Notes: generated from the sequence alone by a model not told the origin. A stretch of DNA of 64,000 bases from Agelas oroides (GCA_949130485.1 OX422192.1:5340085-5404084), one strand, 5' to 3'. Counted from the first letter of the stretch, positions 48,215 through 60,006 are shown. Translations and numbers: made by a program.

Positions 48215-49078
48215 GGAGGTCTTGGAAGCTCGTGTAGGCCTGTTTGAGTGCCAGCAAAGATCGAGAAAGCCGTTTTCACCACAGTGGAGGTCTTGTGAAG
48301 CTCGTGCAGGCCTATTGAAGTGGCAGGAAAGAACGAGAAAGCAGTTTTCACCACTGTGGAGGTGTTGTGAAGCTCGTGTAGGCCTGTTTCAGTGCCAAGA
48401 AAGGTCAAGAAAGCCGTTTTCACCACAGTGGAGGTCTTGTGAAGCTCGAGCAGGCCTGTTTAAGTGCCAGGAATGACCGAGAAAGCTGTTTTCACCACTG
48501 TGGAGGTCTTGGAAGCTCGTGTAGGCCTGTTTGAGTGCCAGCAAAGATCGAGAAAGCCGTTTTCACCACAGTGGAGGTCTTGTGAAGCTCATGCAGGCCT
48601 ATTGAAGTGGCAGGAAAGAACGAGAAAGCAGTTTTCACCACTGTGGAGGTGTTGTGAAGCTCGTGTAGGCCTGTTTCAGTGCCAAGAAAGGTCAAGAAAG
48701 CCGTTTTCACCACAGTGGAGGTCTTGTGAAGCTCGAGCATGCCTGTTTAAGTGCCAGGAATGATCGACAAAGCTGTTTTCACCACTGTGGAGGTCTTGGA
48801 AGCTCGTGTAGGCCTGTTTGAGTGCCAGCAAAGATCGAGAAAGCCGTTTTCACCACAGTGGAGGTCTTGTGAAGCTCGTGCAGGCCTATTGTAGTGGCAG
48901 GAAAGAACGAGAAAGCAGTTTTCACCACTGTGGAGGTGTTGTGAAGCTTGTGTAAGCCTGTTTCAGTACCAAGAAAGGTCAAGAAAGCCGTTTTCACCAC
49001 AGTGGAGGTCTTGTGAAGCTTGAGCAGACCTGTTTAAGTGCCAGGAATGATCGAGAAAGCTGTTTTCACCACTGTGGA
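48215..49078 (+). repeat. 287-bp higher-order repeat, three units plus partial
   Basis: GGAGGTCTTGGAAGCTCG occurs at 48215, 48502, 48789 and 49076, exactly 287 bp apart. Each unit is four monomers, one of them 1 bp short overall. The four monomers are distinct (GAGTGCCAGCAAAG, TATTGAAGTGGCAGG, TTTCAGTGCCAAGAAAGG and a GAATGA type), and the order is kept. The same unit recurs at 60007 and 60294. Confidence 0.93.
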
Positions 49079-49800
49079 GGTCTTGGAAGCTCGTGTAGGC
49101 CTGTTTGAGTGCCCGGAAAGATCGAGAAAGCCGTTTTCACCACTGTGGAGGTCTTGTCTTGTGAAGCTCATGAAGGCCCGGTTATGTGCCAGAAAAGACC
49201 GAGAAATCAGTTTTCACCACTGAGGAGGTTCTCTGAGGCTCGTGCAGGCCTGTTTAGGTGCCAAGAATGTTGAAGAAAGCTCTTTTAACCACTGTGCATG
49301 TCCTGCTAAGCCCGTGCCAGCCGGTTTCAGTGGCAGGAATGATCGAGAAAGCAGCTTTCTCCACTGTAGAGGTATTGTGAAGCTTGTGCAGGCCTGTTGA
49401 AGTGGCAGGAAAGAAGGAGAAAACAGTTTTCTCCACTGTGGAGGTCTTGGAAGCTCGTGTAGGCCTGTTTGAGTGCCCGGAAAGATCGAGAAAGCCGTTT
49501 TCACCACTGTGGAGGTCTTGTCTTGTGAAGCTCATGAAGGCCCGTTTATGTGCCAGAAAAGACCGAGAAATCAGTTTTCACCACTGAGGAGGTTCTCTGA
49601 GGCTCGTGCAGGCCTGTTTAGGTGCCAAGAATGTTGAAGAAAGCTCTTTTAACCACTGTGCATGTCCTGCTAAGCCCGTGCCAGCCTGTTTCAGTGGCAG
49701 GAATGATCGAGAAAGCAGCTTTCTCCACTGTAGAGGTATTGTGAAGCTTGTGCAGGCCTGTTGAAGTGGCAGGAAAGAAGGAGAAAACAGTTTTTTCCAC
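49074..49800 (+). repeat. Duplication with 364-bp offset
   Basis: Two consecutive copies of about 364 bp (landmark TTGGAAGCTCGTGTAGG at about 49083 and 49447). Each contains a 5-bp micro-duplication GTCTTGTCTTGTGAAG. That marker also occurs near 52408, 60519 and 60868, tying these distant segments to one ancestor. Confidence 0.85.
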
Positions 49801-50631
49801 TGTAGAGGTATTGTGAAGCTCGTGTAGGCCTGTGGAAGTGGCAGAAAAGAACGAGAAAGCTGTTTTCACCACTGTGGAGGTCTTGTGAAGCTGGTGCAGG
49901 ACTGTTTAAGTGCCAGGAAAGATCGTGTAAGCCGTTTACACCACAGTGCAGGTCCTGTTAAGCCCGTTCCGGTCTGTTTCAGTGGCAGGAATGATTGAGA
50001 AAGCAGCTTTCTCCACTCTAGAGGTATTGTGAAGCTTGTGAAGGCCTGTTGAAGTGGCAGGAAAGAACGAGAAAGCAGTTTTCACCACTGTGGAGGTGTT
50101 GTGAAGCTGGTGCAGGACTGTTTAAGTGCCAAGAAAGATCGCGTAAGCCGTTTACGCCACAGTGGTGGTCTTGTGAAGCTCGAGCAGGCCTGTTTAAGTG
50201 CCAGGAAAGATCGAGAAAGCCGTTTTCACCACTGTGGAGGTCTTGTGACGCTCGTGAAGGCCTTTTTAAGAGCCAGGAAAGATCGAGAAAGCAGTTTACT
50301 ACACTATGGAAGTCCTGTGAAGTTCGTGCAGGCCTGTTCAAGTGACAGCAAAGGTGGAGAAAGCAATCTTTACCACTGTGGTGGTTTCGTGAAGCCCGTG
50401 CAGGCCTGTTTAAGTGGTAGGAATGATCGACAAAGCAGTTTTCACCACTGAGCAGGTCTTGCGAAGCTCGTGAAGGCCAGTTTAAGTGCCAGGAAAGACC
50501 GAGAAAGCAGTTTTCACCACTGAGGAGGTTCTCTGAGACTCGTGCAGGCCTGTTTAGGTGCCAAGAATGTTGAAGAAAGCTCTTTTAACCACTGTGCATG
50601 TCCTGCTAAGCCCGTGCCGGTCGGTTTAAGT

Positions 50632-51567
50632 CATGAAAATATACACACCCCGTAAATATGGGCATCCCGGGGTTCCCATTTTTACCTGATTTTAGGGACC
50701 CCGTTGTGATTATAGGAACCCCCTTTAGCACGCAAACGGCTGATAACACGGATGATGCGTACAATACTGGTGGATACAGTCAGGTTCGTAAACATGTCAG
50801 GCGCAGAATGGCCAAGTATAAAGTGGCCAATTCAGGTATATACTAGAGATCATACCCGGACAGATGGAAGGTTCGTGCTAGAAATTGAAGATCGAGGGAT
50901 CAGTGAAGAACTGCAGTCTGACGAGCAAAGTGCTGATAGGAGATTTTCATTCACAGCTGCGTTTACAACTATACTTGCGCTATCAGCTGTACAAAGTTGC
51001 TGCATCAGCTCCAAGATTATAGCTAGTAGTGGCGCTAGGATAAGCTCCAGAGCAAAAGAAGAGAATCATAGCAAGTATTTTAAGTGCATCAATCTATGTT
51101 CTGATCTAATGTACCTGACATACACTCAAATTGGTATTGTTCAACCTGTAGCTAACTTTCCACTTCATTTTTGTACAATTGTACATGCCAGGATGTTTTG
51201 AAGTCGCAGTTTGTGTAGCGAATATACATTAGCTATGCGAAGCCTATTTTCATGTAAGTATAGAGGTACCCAGATGCCTACATTTACGTTTAAAATTTTA
51301 CCGACTACATAAGATGCCTATTTTCTCATGGGGATACCTGTACTCACAGGCGAAATCTCACTGTTTACATAGGGACGCCTATACTCATTGTTAAAATGCA
51401 ATGTTTGCATGGGGTGCCTATTTTCACAGCGGGATGCCCATAGTTACTGTGAAAATGGACACCCGGATGCCTATATTCACGTAAATATAGGCATCGGGAT
51501 GCCTATTTTTACGTGAAAATAGGCATCAGGGATGCGTATATTTGGGGATGCCTATATTCACTTGACA
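50632..51567. mobile_element. Non-autonomous element with Ginger-like right end
   Basis: About 936 bp of non-satellite DNA. The right end reads CTTGACA followed by CCGG, as in Ginger1 elements. The right 320 bp is a run of GGATGCCTATTTTCACG-like repeats in both orientations, similar in style to the GGATAC motifs of the element at 22686. The left end (TCATGAAAATATACACACCCC region) aligns imperfectly with the inverted right end and lacks TGTCA. The satellite string CCGGTCGGTTTAAGT is present on both sides (50617-50631 and 51568-51582). It is either a 15-bp duplication or a CCGG duplication with a left end overwritten by satellite. A 149-codon frame at 50752-51201 is not recognised. Confidence 0.78.
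51250..51567. repeat. Subterminal GATGCCTATWTTCAC repeats
   Basis: Eight or more diverged copies of GGATGCCTATTTTCACG in direct and inverted orientation fill the right end of the element, including the near-palindrome around 51480-51530. They could fold into long hairpins. Confidence 0.85.
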
Positions 51568-53214
51568 CCGGTCGGTTTAAGTGGCAGGAATGATCGAGAA
51601 AGTGGTTTTCTCCACTGTCGAGGTTTGGTGAAGCTCGTGAAGGCCAGTTAAGTGACAAGAAAGCTCGAGAAAGCAGTTTTCACCACTGTGCAGGTCTTAA
51701 GCCCGTGCCGGGCTGTTTCAGTGGCAGGAATGATCGAGAAAGTAGCTTTCTCCACTGTAAAGGTATTGTGAAGCTCGTGCAGGCCTGTTTAAGTGCCAGG
51801 AATGATCGGGAAAGCTGTTTTCACCACTGTGCAGGTCTTGTGAAGCTCGTGAAGGCCTGTCTATGTGCTAGGAAAGATCAAGAAAGCCGTTTTCACCACT
51901 GTGCAGGTCTTGTGAAGCTCGTGAAGGCCTGCTTAAGAGCCAGGAAAGATCGAGAAAGCAGTTTACTACACTGTGGAGGTCCTGTGAAGCTCGTGCAGGC
52001 CTGTTTATGTGACAGCAAAGATGGAGAAAGCAATCTTTACCACTGTGGTGGTTTCGTGAAGCCCGTGCAGGCCTGTTTAAGTGGCAGGAATGGTCGACAA
52101 AGCAGTTTTCAGCACTGAGCAGGTCTTGCGAAGCTCGTGAAGGCCAGTTGAAGTGCCAGGAAAGACCAAGAAAGCAGTTTTCACCACTGAGGAGGTTCTC
52201 TGAGGCTCGTGCAGGCCTGTTTAGGTGCCAAGAATGTTGAAGAAAGCTCTTTTAACCACTGTGCATGTCCTGTTAAGCCCGTGCCGGCCTGTTTCAGTGG
52301 CAGGAATGATCGAGAAAGCAGCTTTCTCCACTGTAAAGGTATTGTGAAGCTTGTGCAGGGCTGTTGAAGTGGCAGGAAAGAACGAGAAAGCAGTTTTCAC
52401 CACTGTGGTCTTGTCTTGTGAAGCTCATGAAGGCCGGTTTATGTGCCAGGAAAGACCGAGGAATCAGTTTTCACCACTGAGGAGGTTTTCTGAGGCTCGT
52501 GCAGGCCTGTTTATGTGCCAAGAATGTTGAAGAAAGCTCTTTTAACCACTGTGCATGTCCTGCTAAGCCCGTGCCGGCCTGTTTCAGTGGCAGGAATGAT
52601 CGAGAAAGCAGCTTTCTCCACTGTAGAGGTATTGTGAAGCTTGTGCAGGCCTGTTGAAGTGGCAGGAAAGAACGAGAAAGCAGTTTTCTCCACTGTAAAG
52701 GTATTGTGAAGCTCGTGTAGGCCTGTTGAAGTGGCAGGAAAGAACGAGAAAGCTGTTTTCACCACTGTGGAGGTCTTGTGGAGCTGGTGCAGGACTGTTT
52801 AAGTGCCAGGAAAGATCACGTAAGCCGTTTACACCACAGTGGTGGTCTTGTGAAGCTCGAGCAGGCCTGTTTAAGTGCCAGGAAAGATCGAGAAAGAGGT
52901 TTTCACCACTGTGCAGGTCTTGTGAAGCTCGTGAAGGCCTGCTTAAGAGCCAGGAAAGATCGAGAAAGCAGTTTACTACACTGTGGAGGTCCTGTGAAGC
53001 TCGTGCAGGCCTGTTCAAGTGACAGCAAAGATGGAGAAAGTAGCTTTCTCCACTGTAAAGGTATTGTGAAGCTTGTGCCGGTCGGTTTAAGTGGCAGGAA
53101 TGATCGAGAAAGCAGTTTTCTCCACTGTCGAGGTTTGGTGAAGCTCGTGAAGGCCAGTTTAAGTGACAAGAAAGCTCGAGAAAGCACTTTTCACCACTGT
53201 GCAGGTCCTGTTAA
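51568..53214 (+). repeat. 72-bp satellite array, plus orientation, block 5
   Basis: Satellite in plus orientation between the Ginger-like element and the TTAA composite, ending CCTGTTAA. It contains the GTGACAGCAAAGATGG and GGAGAAAGCAATCTTTACC variants. These form a higher-order block also present near 54575, 61603 and 62322. Confidence 0.97.
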
Positions 53215-53721
53215 CTCTTTAACAACCGTAGGCTATTTACTGGAAGTGTTTATTAGGCTATGGATACCTTCCATGGTCCGTATTTTCACTTCTGCTTGGA
53301 GCTAGCACTGGAAACTTAACTCAAAGCTTTATTGACATATTCTCTGTAGGTTCATGACCTTGGACACACCCACTCATTAGCGAGCGTTCAATAGTCAGGG
53401 CCCTCCAACCAGAGAACGCTCCTCCGGACTAAAAGCTGCCTAAAATGCCAGAAATGGAGTCCCTACAAGGTGAAAGGAGCGTTTTCTACGCCCGTTTGTG
53501 CAAGAAAGCAGACAAATGGCCCACCCGGCATTGACCAAGGCTTTTCTACAGGCAGCTGCAACCGCCGCCATGCACTGTCAGCCAAAGCGGTGCACCCACC
53601 CACCTCCCCCTGTCCCACCCTTTCTGCTAGCGCAGAGCCTATCTTCAAAACGGATTGCGCCAACTGATAACATGCGGCCAAAATCTGACGACGCCATATG
53701 GCGTCATTGGTTGGTAAAGGG
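53215..53721. mobile_element. piggyBac-like MITE, copy 1
   Basis: 507 bp, TTAA on both sides, inverted ends of about 13 bp. It has no convincing coding capacity; reading frames of 65-102 codons on both strands are not conserved in any recognisable way. A palindrome, GACGCC-ATAT-GGCGTC, lies 16 bp from the right end at 53690-53705. Confidence 0.88.
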
Positions 53722-53725
53722 TTAA

Positions 53726-54055
53726 TCAGAGAACAAAAGTGTCCATAAAGCAGCCATTTAATGATATTCATGAGAACTGTGTGGACAGGTAAGGTCAGGC
53801 TGCGTCAAGTAAAGACCTACTGCACAGACATGGCTGTCACCAGTCTTTGCATGGCTGTTAATGGAATTCATGACCCACAAATACGCCTAAACACAAAGCT
53901 AAAGGACTTTTAATGAGATTCATAGCTTTATGATGACATCCATGACACACCTGACACGGGTTGCAGTCAGTGAAGGGTTAGACAGAGGCCTAAGGCTAAA
54001 TTCAAGTTTAACCTGCCAGCTACTTCAAAACTCCTGACTCCAAATTTCGGCTCAC
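53726..54055. other. 330 bp of captured non-satellite DNA
   Basis: Sequence unlike the satellite and unlike the flanking MITEs, bounded by TTAA on each side. It contains repeated ATTCATGA-type words. I see no gene, RNA or known repeat in it. It is presumably genomic DNA from the place where the two MITEs once lay side by side. Confidence 0.7.
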
Positions 54056-54059
54056 TTAA

Positions 54060-54566
54060 CTCTTTAACAACCGTAGGCTATTTACTGGAACTGTTTATTA
54101 GGCTATGGATACCCTCCATGGTCCGTATTTTCACTTCTGCTTGGAGCTACCACTGGAAACTTAACTCAAAGCTTTATTGACACATTCTCTGTAGGTTCAT
54201 GACCTTGGACACACCCACTCATTAGCGAGCGTTCAATAGTCAGGGCCCTCCAACCAGAGAACGCTCCTCCGGACTAAAAGCTGCCTAAAATGCCAGAAAT
54301 GGAGTCCCTACAAGGTGAAAGGAGCGTTTTATACGCCCGTTTGTGCAAGAAAGCAGACAAATGGCTCACCCGGCATTGACCAAGGCTTTTCTACAGGCAG
54401 CTGCAACCGCCGCCATGCACTGTCAGCCAGAGCGGTGCACCCACCCACCTCCCCCTGTCCCACCCTTTCTGCTAGCGCAGATCCTATCTTCAAAACGGAT
54501 TGCGCCAACTGATAACATGCGGCCAAAATCTGACGACGCCTTAAGGCGTCATTGGTTGGTAAAGGG
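54060..54566. mobile_element. piggyBac-like MITE, copy 2
   Basis: 507 bp, same length and direction as copy 1, with roughly ten substitutions between them. The terminal palindrome reads GACGCC-TTAA-GGCGTC (54535-54550): relative to copy 1 the first and fourth central bases both changed and the palindrome is kept. Confidence 0.88.
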
Positions 54567-55721
54567 TTAAGCCCGTGCCGGCCTGTTTCAGTGGCAGGAA
54601 TGATCGAGAAAGTAGCTTTCTCCACTGTAAAGGTATTGTGAAGCTCGTGCAGGCCTGTTTAAGTGCCAGGAATGATCGAGAAAGCTGTTTTCACCACTGT
54701 GCAGGTCTTGTGAAGCTCGTGAAGGCCTGTCTATGTGCTAGGAAAGATCAAGAAAGCCGTTTTCACCACTGTGCAGGTCTTGTGAAGCTCGTGAAGGCCT
54801 GCTTAAGAGCCAGGAAAAGCAGTTTACTACACTGTGGAGGTCCTGTGAAGCTCGTGCAGGCCTGTTCAAGTGACAGCAAAGATGGAGAAAGCAATCTTTA
54901 CCACTGTGGTGGTTTCGTGAAGCTCGTGCAGGCCTGTTTAAGTGGCAGGAATGGTCGACAAAGCAGTTTTCACCACTGAGCAGATCTTGCGAAGCTCGTG
55001 AAGGCCAGTTGAAGTGCCAGGAAAGACCAAGAAAGCAGTTTTCACCACTGAGGAGGTTCTCTGAGGCTCGTGCAGGCCTGTTTAAGTGCCATGAATGTTG
55101 AAGAAAAGTATTTAAACCACTGTGCATGTCCTGCTAAGCCCGTGCCGTTCTGTTTAAGTGGCAGGAATGATCGAGAAAGCAGTTTTCTCCACTGTCGAGA
55201 TTTGGTGAAGCTCGTGAAGGCCAGGTAAGTGACAAGAAGGCTCGAGAAAGCACTTTTCACCACTGTGCAGGTCCTGTTAAGCCCGTTCCGGCATGTTTCA
55301 GTGGCAGGAATGATCGAGAAAGCAGCTTTCTCCACGGTAAAGGTATTGTGTAACTTGTGCAGGCCTGTTGGAGTTGCAGGAAAGGACGAGAAAGCAGTTT
55401 TCACCACTGTGGAGGTCTTGTGAAGCTGGTGCAGGACTGTTTAAGTGCCAGGAATGATCGCGTAAGCCGTTTGCACCACAGTGGTGGTCTTGTGAAGCGC
55501 GAGCAGGCCTATTTAAGTGCCAGGAAAGGTCGAGAAAGAGGTTTTCACCACTGTGGAGGTCTTGGAAGCTCGTGTAGGCATGTTTAAGTGCCAGGAAAGA
55601 TCGAGAAAGCCGTTTTCACCACTGTGGAGGTCTTGTGAAGCTCGTGTAGTCCTGTTTAAGTGCCAAGAATGAGCGAGAAAGCCGTTTTCACCACTGTGCA
55701 TGTCTTGTGAAGCTCGTGAAG

Positions 55722-57640
55722 GCCTGTTTATGTGACAGGAAAGATCGAGATAGCCGTTTTCACAACTGTGGAGGTCTTGTGAAGCTCACGGAGAACTGTT
55801 TTAGAGCCAGAAAGGACGAAGAAAACTGTTTTCGCCACTGAGGATATTCTCTGAAGCTCGTTCAGGCCTGTTTAGGTACCAAGAATGTTCGACAAAACAC
55901 TTCACCACTGTGCAGGTCCTTTTAAGCCATGCCGGCCTGTTTAACTGGCAGGAATGATCGAGAAAGCAGTTTTCACCACTGAGGAGGTTCTCTGAGGCTC
56001 GTGCAGGCTTGTTTAGGTGCCAAGAATGTTGAAGAAAGCACTTTTCCCCACTGTGCAAATCCTGTTAAGCCCGTGCCGGCCGGTTTAAGTGGCAGGAATG
56101 ATCAAGGAAGCAGCTTTCTTCACTGTAAAGGTATTGTGAAGCTCGTGCAAGCCAGTTGAAGTGGCAGGAAAGAACGAGAAAGCAGGTTTCACCACTGAGG
56201 AGGCTCTCTGAAGCTCGTGCAGGCCTGTATAAGTGATACGAAAGATCACACACAGCAATTTTCTCCACTGTGGAGATCTTGTGAAGCTGGTGCAGGACTG
56301 TTTAAGTGCCAGGAAAGATCGCGTAAGCCGTTTGCACCACAGTGGTGGTCTTGTGAAGCAAGAGCAGGCCTATTTAAGTGCCAGGAAAGATCGAGAAAGA
56401 GGTTTTCACCACTGTGGAGGTCTTGGAAGCTCGTGTAGGCCTGTTTGAGTGCCAGGAAAGATCGAGAAAGTCGTTCTCACCACAGTGGAGGTCTTGTGAA
56501 GCTCGAGCAGGCATGTTTAAGTGCCAGGAATGACTGAGAAAGCCGTTTTCACCACTGTGGAGGTCTTGTTAATGCTCGTGAAGGCATGTTTATGTGACAG
56601 GAAAGATCGAGATAGCCGTTTTCACAACTGTGGAGGTCTTGTGAAGCTCGCGGAGAACTGTTTTAGAGCCAGAAAGGACGAAGAAAGCTGTTTTCACCAC
56701 TGAGGATATTCTCTGAAGCTCGTTCAGGCCTGTTTAGGTACCAAGAATGTTCGACAAAACACTTTTCACCACTGTGCAGGTCCTTTTAAGCCATGCCGGC
56801 CTGTTTAACTGGCAGGAATGATCGAGAAAGCAGTTTTCACCACTGAGGAGGTTCTCTGAGGCTCGTGCAGGCTTGTTTAGGTGCCAAGAATGTTGAAGAA
56901 AGCACTTTTCCCCACTGTGCAAGTCCTGTTAAGCCCGTGCCGGCCGGTTTAAGTGGCAGGAATGATCAAGGAAGCAGCTTTCTTCACTGTAAAGGTATTG
57001 TGAAGCTCGTGCAAGCCAGTTGAAGTGGCAGGAAAGAACGAGAAAGCAGGTTTCACCACTGAAGAGGTTCTCTGAAGCTCGTGCAGGCCTGTATAAGTGA
57101 TACGAAAGATCACACACAGCAATTTTCTCCACTGTGGAGATCTTGTGAAGCTGGTGCAGGACTGTTTAAGTGCCAGGAAAGATCGCGTAAGCCGTTTGCA
57201 CCACAGTGGTGGTCTTGTGAAGCAAGAGCAGGCCTATTTAAGTGCCAGGAAAGATCGAGAAAGAGGTTTTCACCACTGTGGAGGTCTTGGAAGCTCGTGT
57301 AGGCCTGTTTGAGTGCCAGGAAAGATCGAGAAAGTCGTTCTCACCACAGTGGAGGTCTTGTGAAGCTCGAGCAGGCATGTTTAAGTGCCAGGAATGACCG
57401 AGAAAGCCGTTTTCACCACTGTGGAGGTCTTGTTAATGCTCGTGAAGGCATGTTTATGTGACAGGAAAGATCGAGATAGCCGTTTTCACAACTGTGGAGG
57501 TCTTGTGAAGCTCGCGGAGAACTGTTTTAGAGCCAGAAAGGACGAAGAAAGCTGTTTTCACCACTGAGGATATTCTCTGAAGCTCGTTCAGGCCTGTTTA
57601 GGTACCAAGAATGTTCGACAAAACACTTTTCACCACTCTG
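55722..57640 (+). repeat. 864-bp higher-order repeat, two copies plus partial
   Basis: Near-identical copies are offset by 864 bp, exactly 12 monomers (AGGCCTGTATAAGTGATACG at 56221 and 57085). A third partial copy follows from about 57445. Before about 55900 the offset is 862 because the first copy lacks two T in the AAACAC-TTCACC stretch. Very few differences are visible, so this is among the youngest duplications in the window. Confidence 0.93.
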
Positions 57641-60006
57641 CAGGTCCTGTTAAGCCATGCCGGCCTGTTTAACTGGCAGGAAACATCGAGAAAGAAGTTT
57701 TCACCACTGAGGAGGTTCTCTGAGGCTCGTGAAGGCTTGTTTAGGTGCCAAGAATGTTGAAGAAAGCACTTTTAACCACTGTGCAAGTCCTGTTAAGCCT
57801 GTGCCGGCCTGTTTAAGTGGCAGGAATGATCAAGAAAGCAGCTTTCTCCACTGTAAAAGTATTGTGAAGCTCGTGCAAGCCTATTGAAGTGGCAAGAAAG
57901 ATCGAGAAACCCGTTTTCACCACTGTGGAGGTCTTGTGAAGCTCGTGAAGGCCTGTTTATGTGTTATGAAAAGTCGAGAAAGCCGTTTTCACCACTGTGC
58001 AGATCTTGTGAAGCTGGTGAAGGCCTGTTTATTTGCTAGGAAAGATCGAGAAAGCCGTTTTCACCACTGTGCAGGTGTTGTGAAGCTCGTGAAGGCCTGT
58101 TTAAGGGGCAGGAAAGATCGAGAAAGCAGTTTACTACACTGTGGAGGTTCTGTTAAGCCCGTGCCGGTCTGTTTCAGTGCCAAGAATGATTGAGAAAGCA
58201 TCTTTCTCCACTGTAAAGGTATTGTGAGGCTTGTGCAGGCCTGTTGAAGTGGCAGGAAAGAGCGAGAAAGCAGTTTTCACCATTGTGGAGATCTTGTGAA
58301 GATGGAGCAGGACTGTTTCAGTGCCAGGAAAGATCGCATAAGCCGTTTACACCACAGTGGTGGTCTTGTGAAGCTGGAGCAGGCCTGTTTAAGTGCCAGG
58401 AGAGATCGAGAAAGAGGTTTACACCACTGTGGAGGTCTTGGAAGCTTGTGTAGGCCTGTTTGAGTGCCAGTAAAGATCGAGAAAGTCGTTTTCACCACAG
58501 TGGAAGTCTTGTGAAGCTCGTGAAGACCTGTTTCAGTGCCAGGAAAGATCGAGAAAGAGGTTTACACCACTGTGGAGGTCTTGGAAGCTCGTGTAGGCCT
58601 GTTTGAGTGCCAGGAAAAATCGAGAAAGTCGTTTTCACCACAGTGGAGGTCTTGTGAAGCTCGTTAAGACCTGTTTCAGTGCCAAGAAAGGTCGAGAAAG
58701 CCGTTTTCACCACAGTGGAGGTCTTGTGAAGCTAGAGCAGGGCTGGTTAAGTGCTAGGAAAGATCGAGAAAGCCGTTTTCACCACTGTGGAGGTCTTGGA
58801 AGCTCGTGTAGGCCTGTTTGAGTGCCAGGAAAGATCGTGAAAGTCGTTTTCTGCACTGTGGAAGTCTTGTGAAGCTCGAGCAGGACTGTTTAAGAACCAG
58901 GATAGATCGCGTAAGCCGTTTACACCATAGTGGTGGTCTTGTGAAGCTCGAGAAGGCCTGTTTAAGTGGGAAGAAACATCGAGAAAGAGGTTTTCACCAC
59001 TGTGGAGGCCTTGGAAGCTCGTGTAAGCCTGTTTGAGTGCCAGCAAAGATCGAGAAAGCCGTTTTCATCACAGTGGAGGTCTTGTGAAGCTCGTGCAGGC
59101 CTATTGAAGTGGCAGGAAAGAACGAGAAAGCAGTTTTCACAACTGTGGAGGTGTTGTGAAGCTCATGTAGGCCTGTATAAGTGCCAGGAATGATCGAGAA
59201 AGCTGTTTTCACCGCTGTGGAGGTCTTGGAAGCTCGTGTAGGCCTGTTTGAATGCCAGCAAAGATCGAGAAAGCCGTTTTCACCACAGTGGAGGTCTTGT
59301 GAAGCTCGTGCAGGCCTATTGAAGTGGCAGGAAAGAACGAGAAAGCAGTTTTCTCCACTGTCGAGGTTTGGTGAAGCTCGTGAAGGCCAGTTAAGTGACA
59401 AGAAAGCTCGAGAAAGCAGTTTTCACCACTGTGCAGGTCCTGTTAAGCCCGTGCCGGCCTGTTTCAGTGGCAGGAATTTATCGAGAGCGCAGCTTTCTCC
59501 ACTGTGGAGGTATTGTGAAGCTCGTGCAGGACTGTTTAACTGCCAGGAATGATCGAGAAAGCTGTTTTCACCACTGTGGAGGTCTTGGAGCTCGTGAAGG
59601 CCAGTGAAGTGACAAGAAAGCTCGAGAAAGCAGTTTTCACCACTGTGCAGGTCCTGTTAAGCCCGTGCCGGCCTGTTTCAGTGGCAAGAATGATCGAGAG
59701 CGCAGCTTTCTCCACTGTGGAGGTATTGTGAAGCTCGTGCAGGACTGTTGAAGTGGCAGGAAAGAACGAGAAAGCAGTTTTCTCCACTGTAAAGGTATTT
59801 TGAAGCTTGTGCAGGCCTGTTGAAGTGGCAGGAAAGATCGAGAAAGCAGTTTTCACCACTGTGGAGGTCTTGTGAAGCTGGTGCAGGACTGTTTAAGTGC
59901 CAGGAAAGATCGCGTAAGCCGTTTACACCACAGTGGTGGTCTTGTGAAGCTCGAGCAGGCCAGTTTAAGTGGGAGGAAAGATCGAGAAAGAGGTTTTCAC
60001 CACTGT

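Larger units (their letters stand above)
42241..50631 (+). repeat. 72-bp satellite array, plus orientation, block 4
   Basis: Satellite in plus orientation from the inversion breakpoint to the insertion near 50632. It contains the GAGGATATTCTCTG variant up to about 46520. After that come variants such as AAGTGACAAGAAAGCTCGAG and GAACGAGAAAGCAG, and a monomer shortened to CTTGGAAGCTCG. The block has several recent higher-order duplications, listed separately. No gene is seen. Confidence 0.97.
53215..54566. mobile_element. Composite TTAA transposon: two MITEs flanking 330 bp
   Basis: The whole 1352-bp segment sits between TTAA copies (53211-53214 and 54567-54570). Removing it with one TTAA restores the normal monomer string CCTGTTAAGCCCGTG. 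Inside are two direct 507-bp copies, each itself bounded by TTAA, separated by 330 bp of non-satellite DNA. The outer duplication indicates that the unit entered the satellite as one piece. TTAA targets and ends of CTCTTTAACAACC/CCCTTTACCAACC type fit piggyBac. Confidence 0.9.

Noticed and set aside
50752-51201. 149-codon frame as a transposase gene
   Set aside because: No recognisable motif, no DDE pattern, and it sits in a short element with degenerate ends. It is mentioned only within the element entry.
53470-54625. Paired frames of 65-102 codons in the TTAA MITEs
   Set aside because: They appear twice only because the MITE is duplicated, exist on both strands, and match no family.
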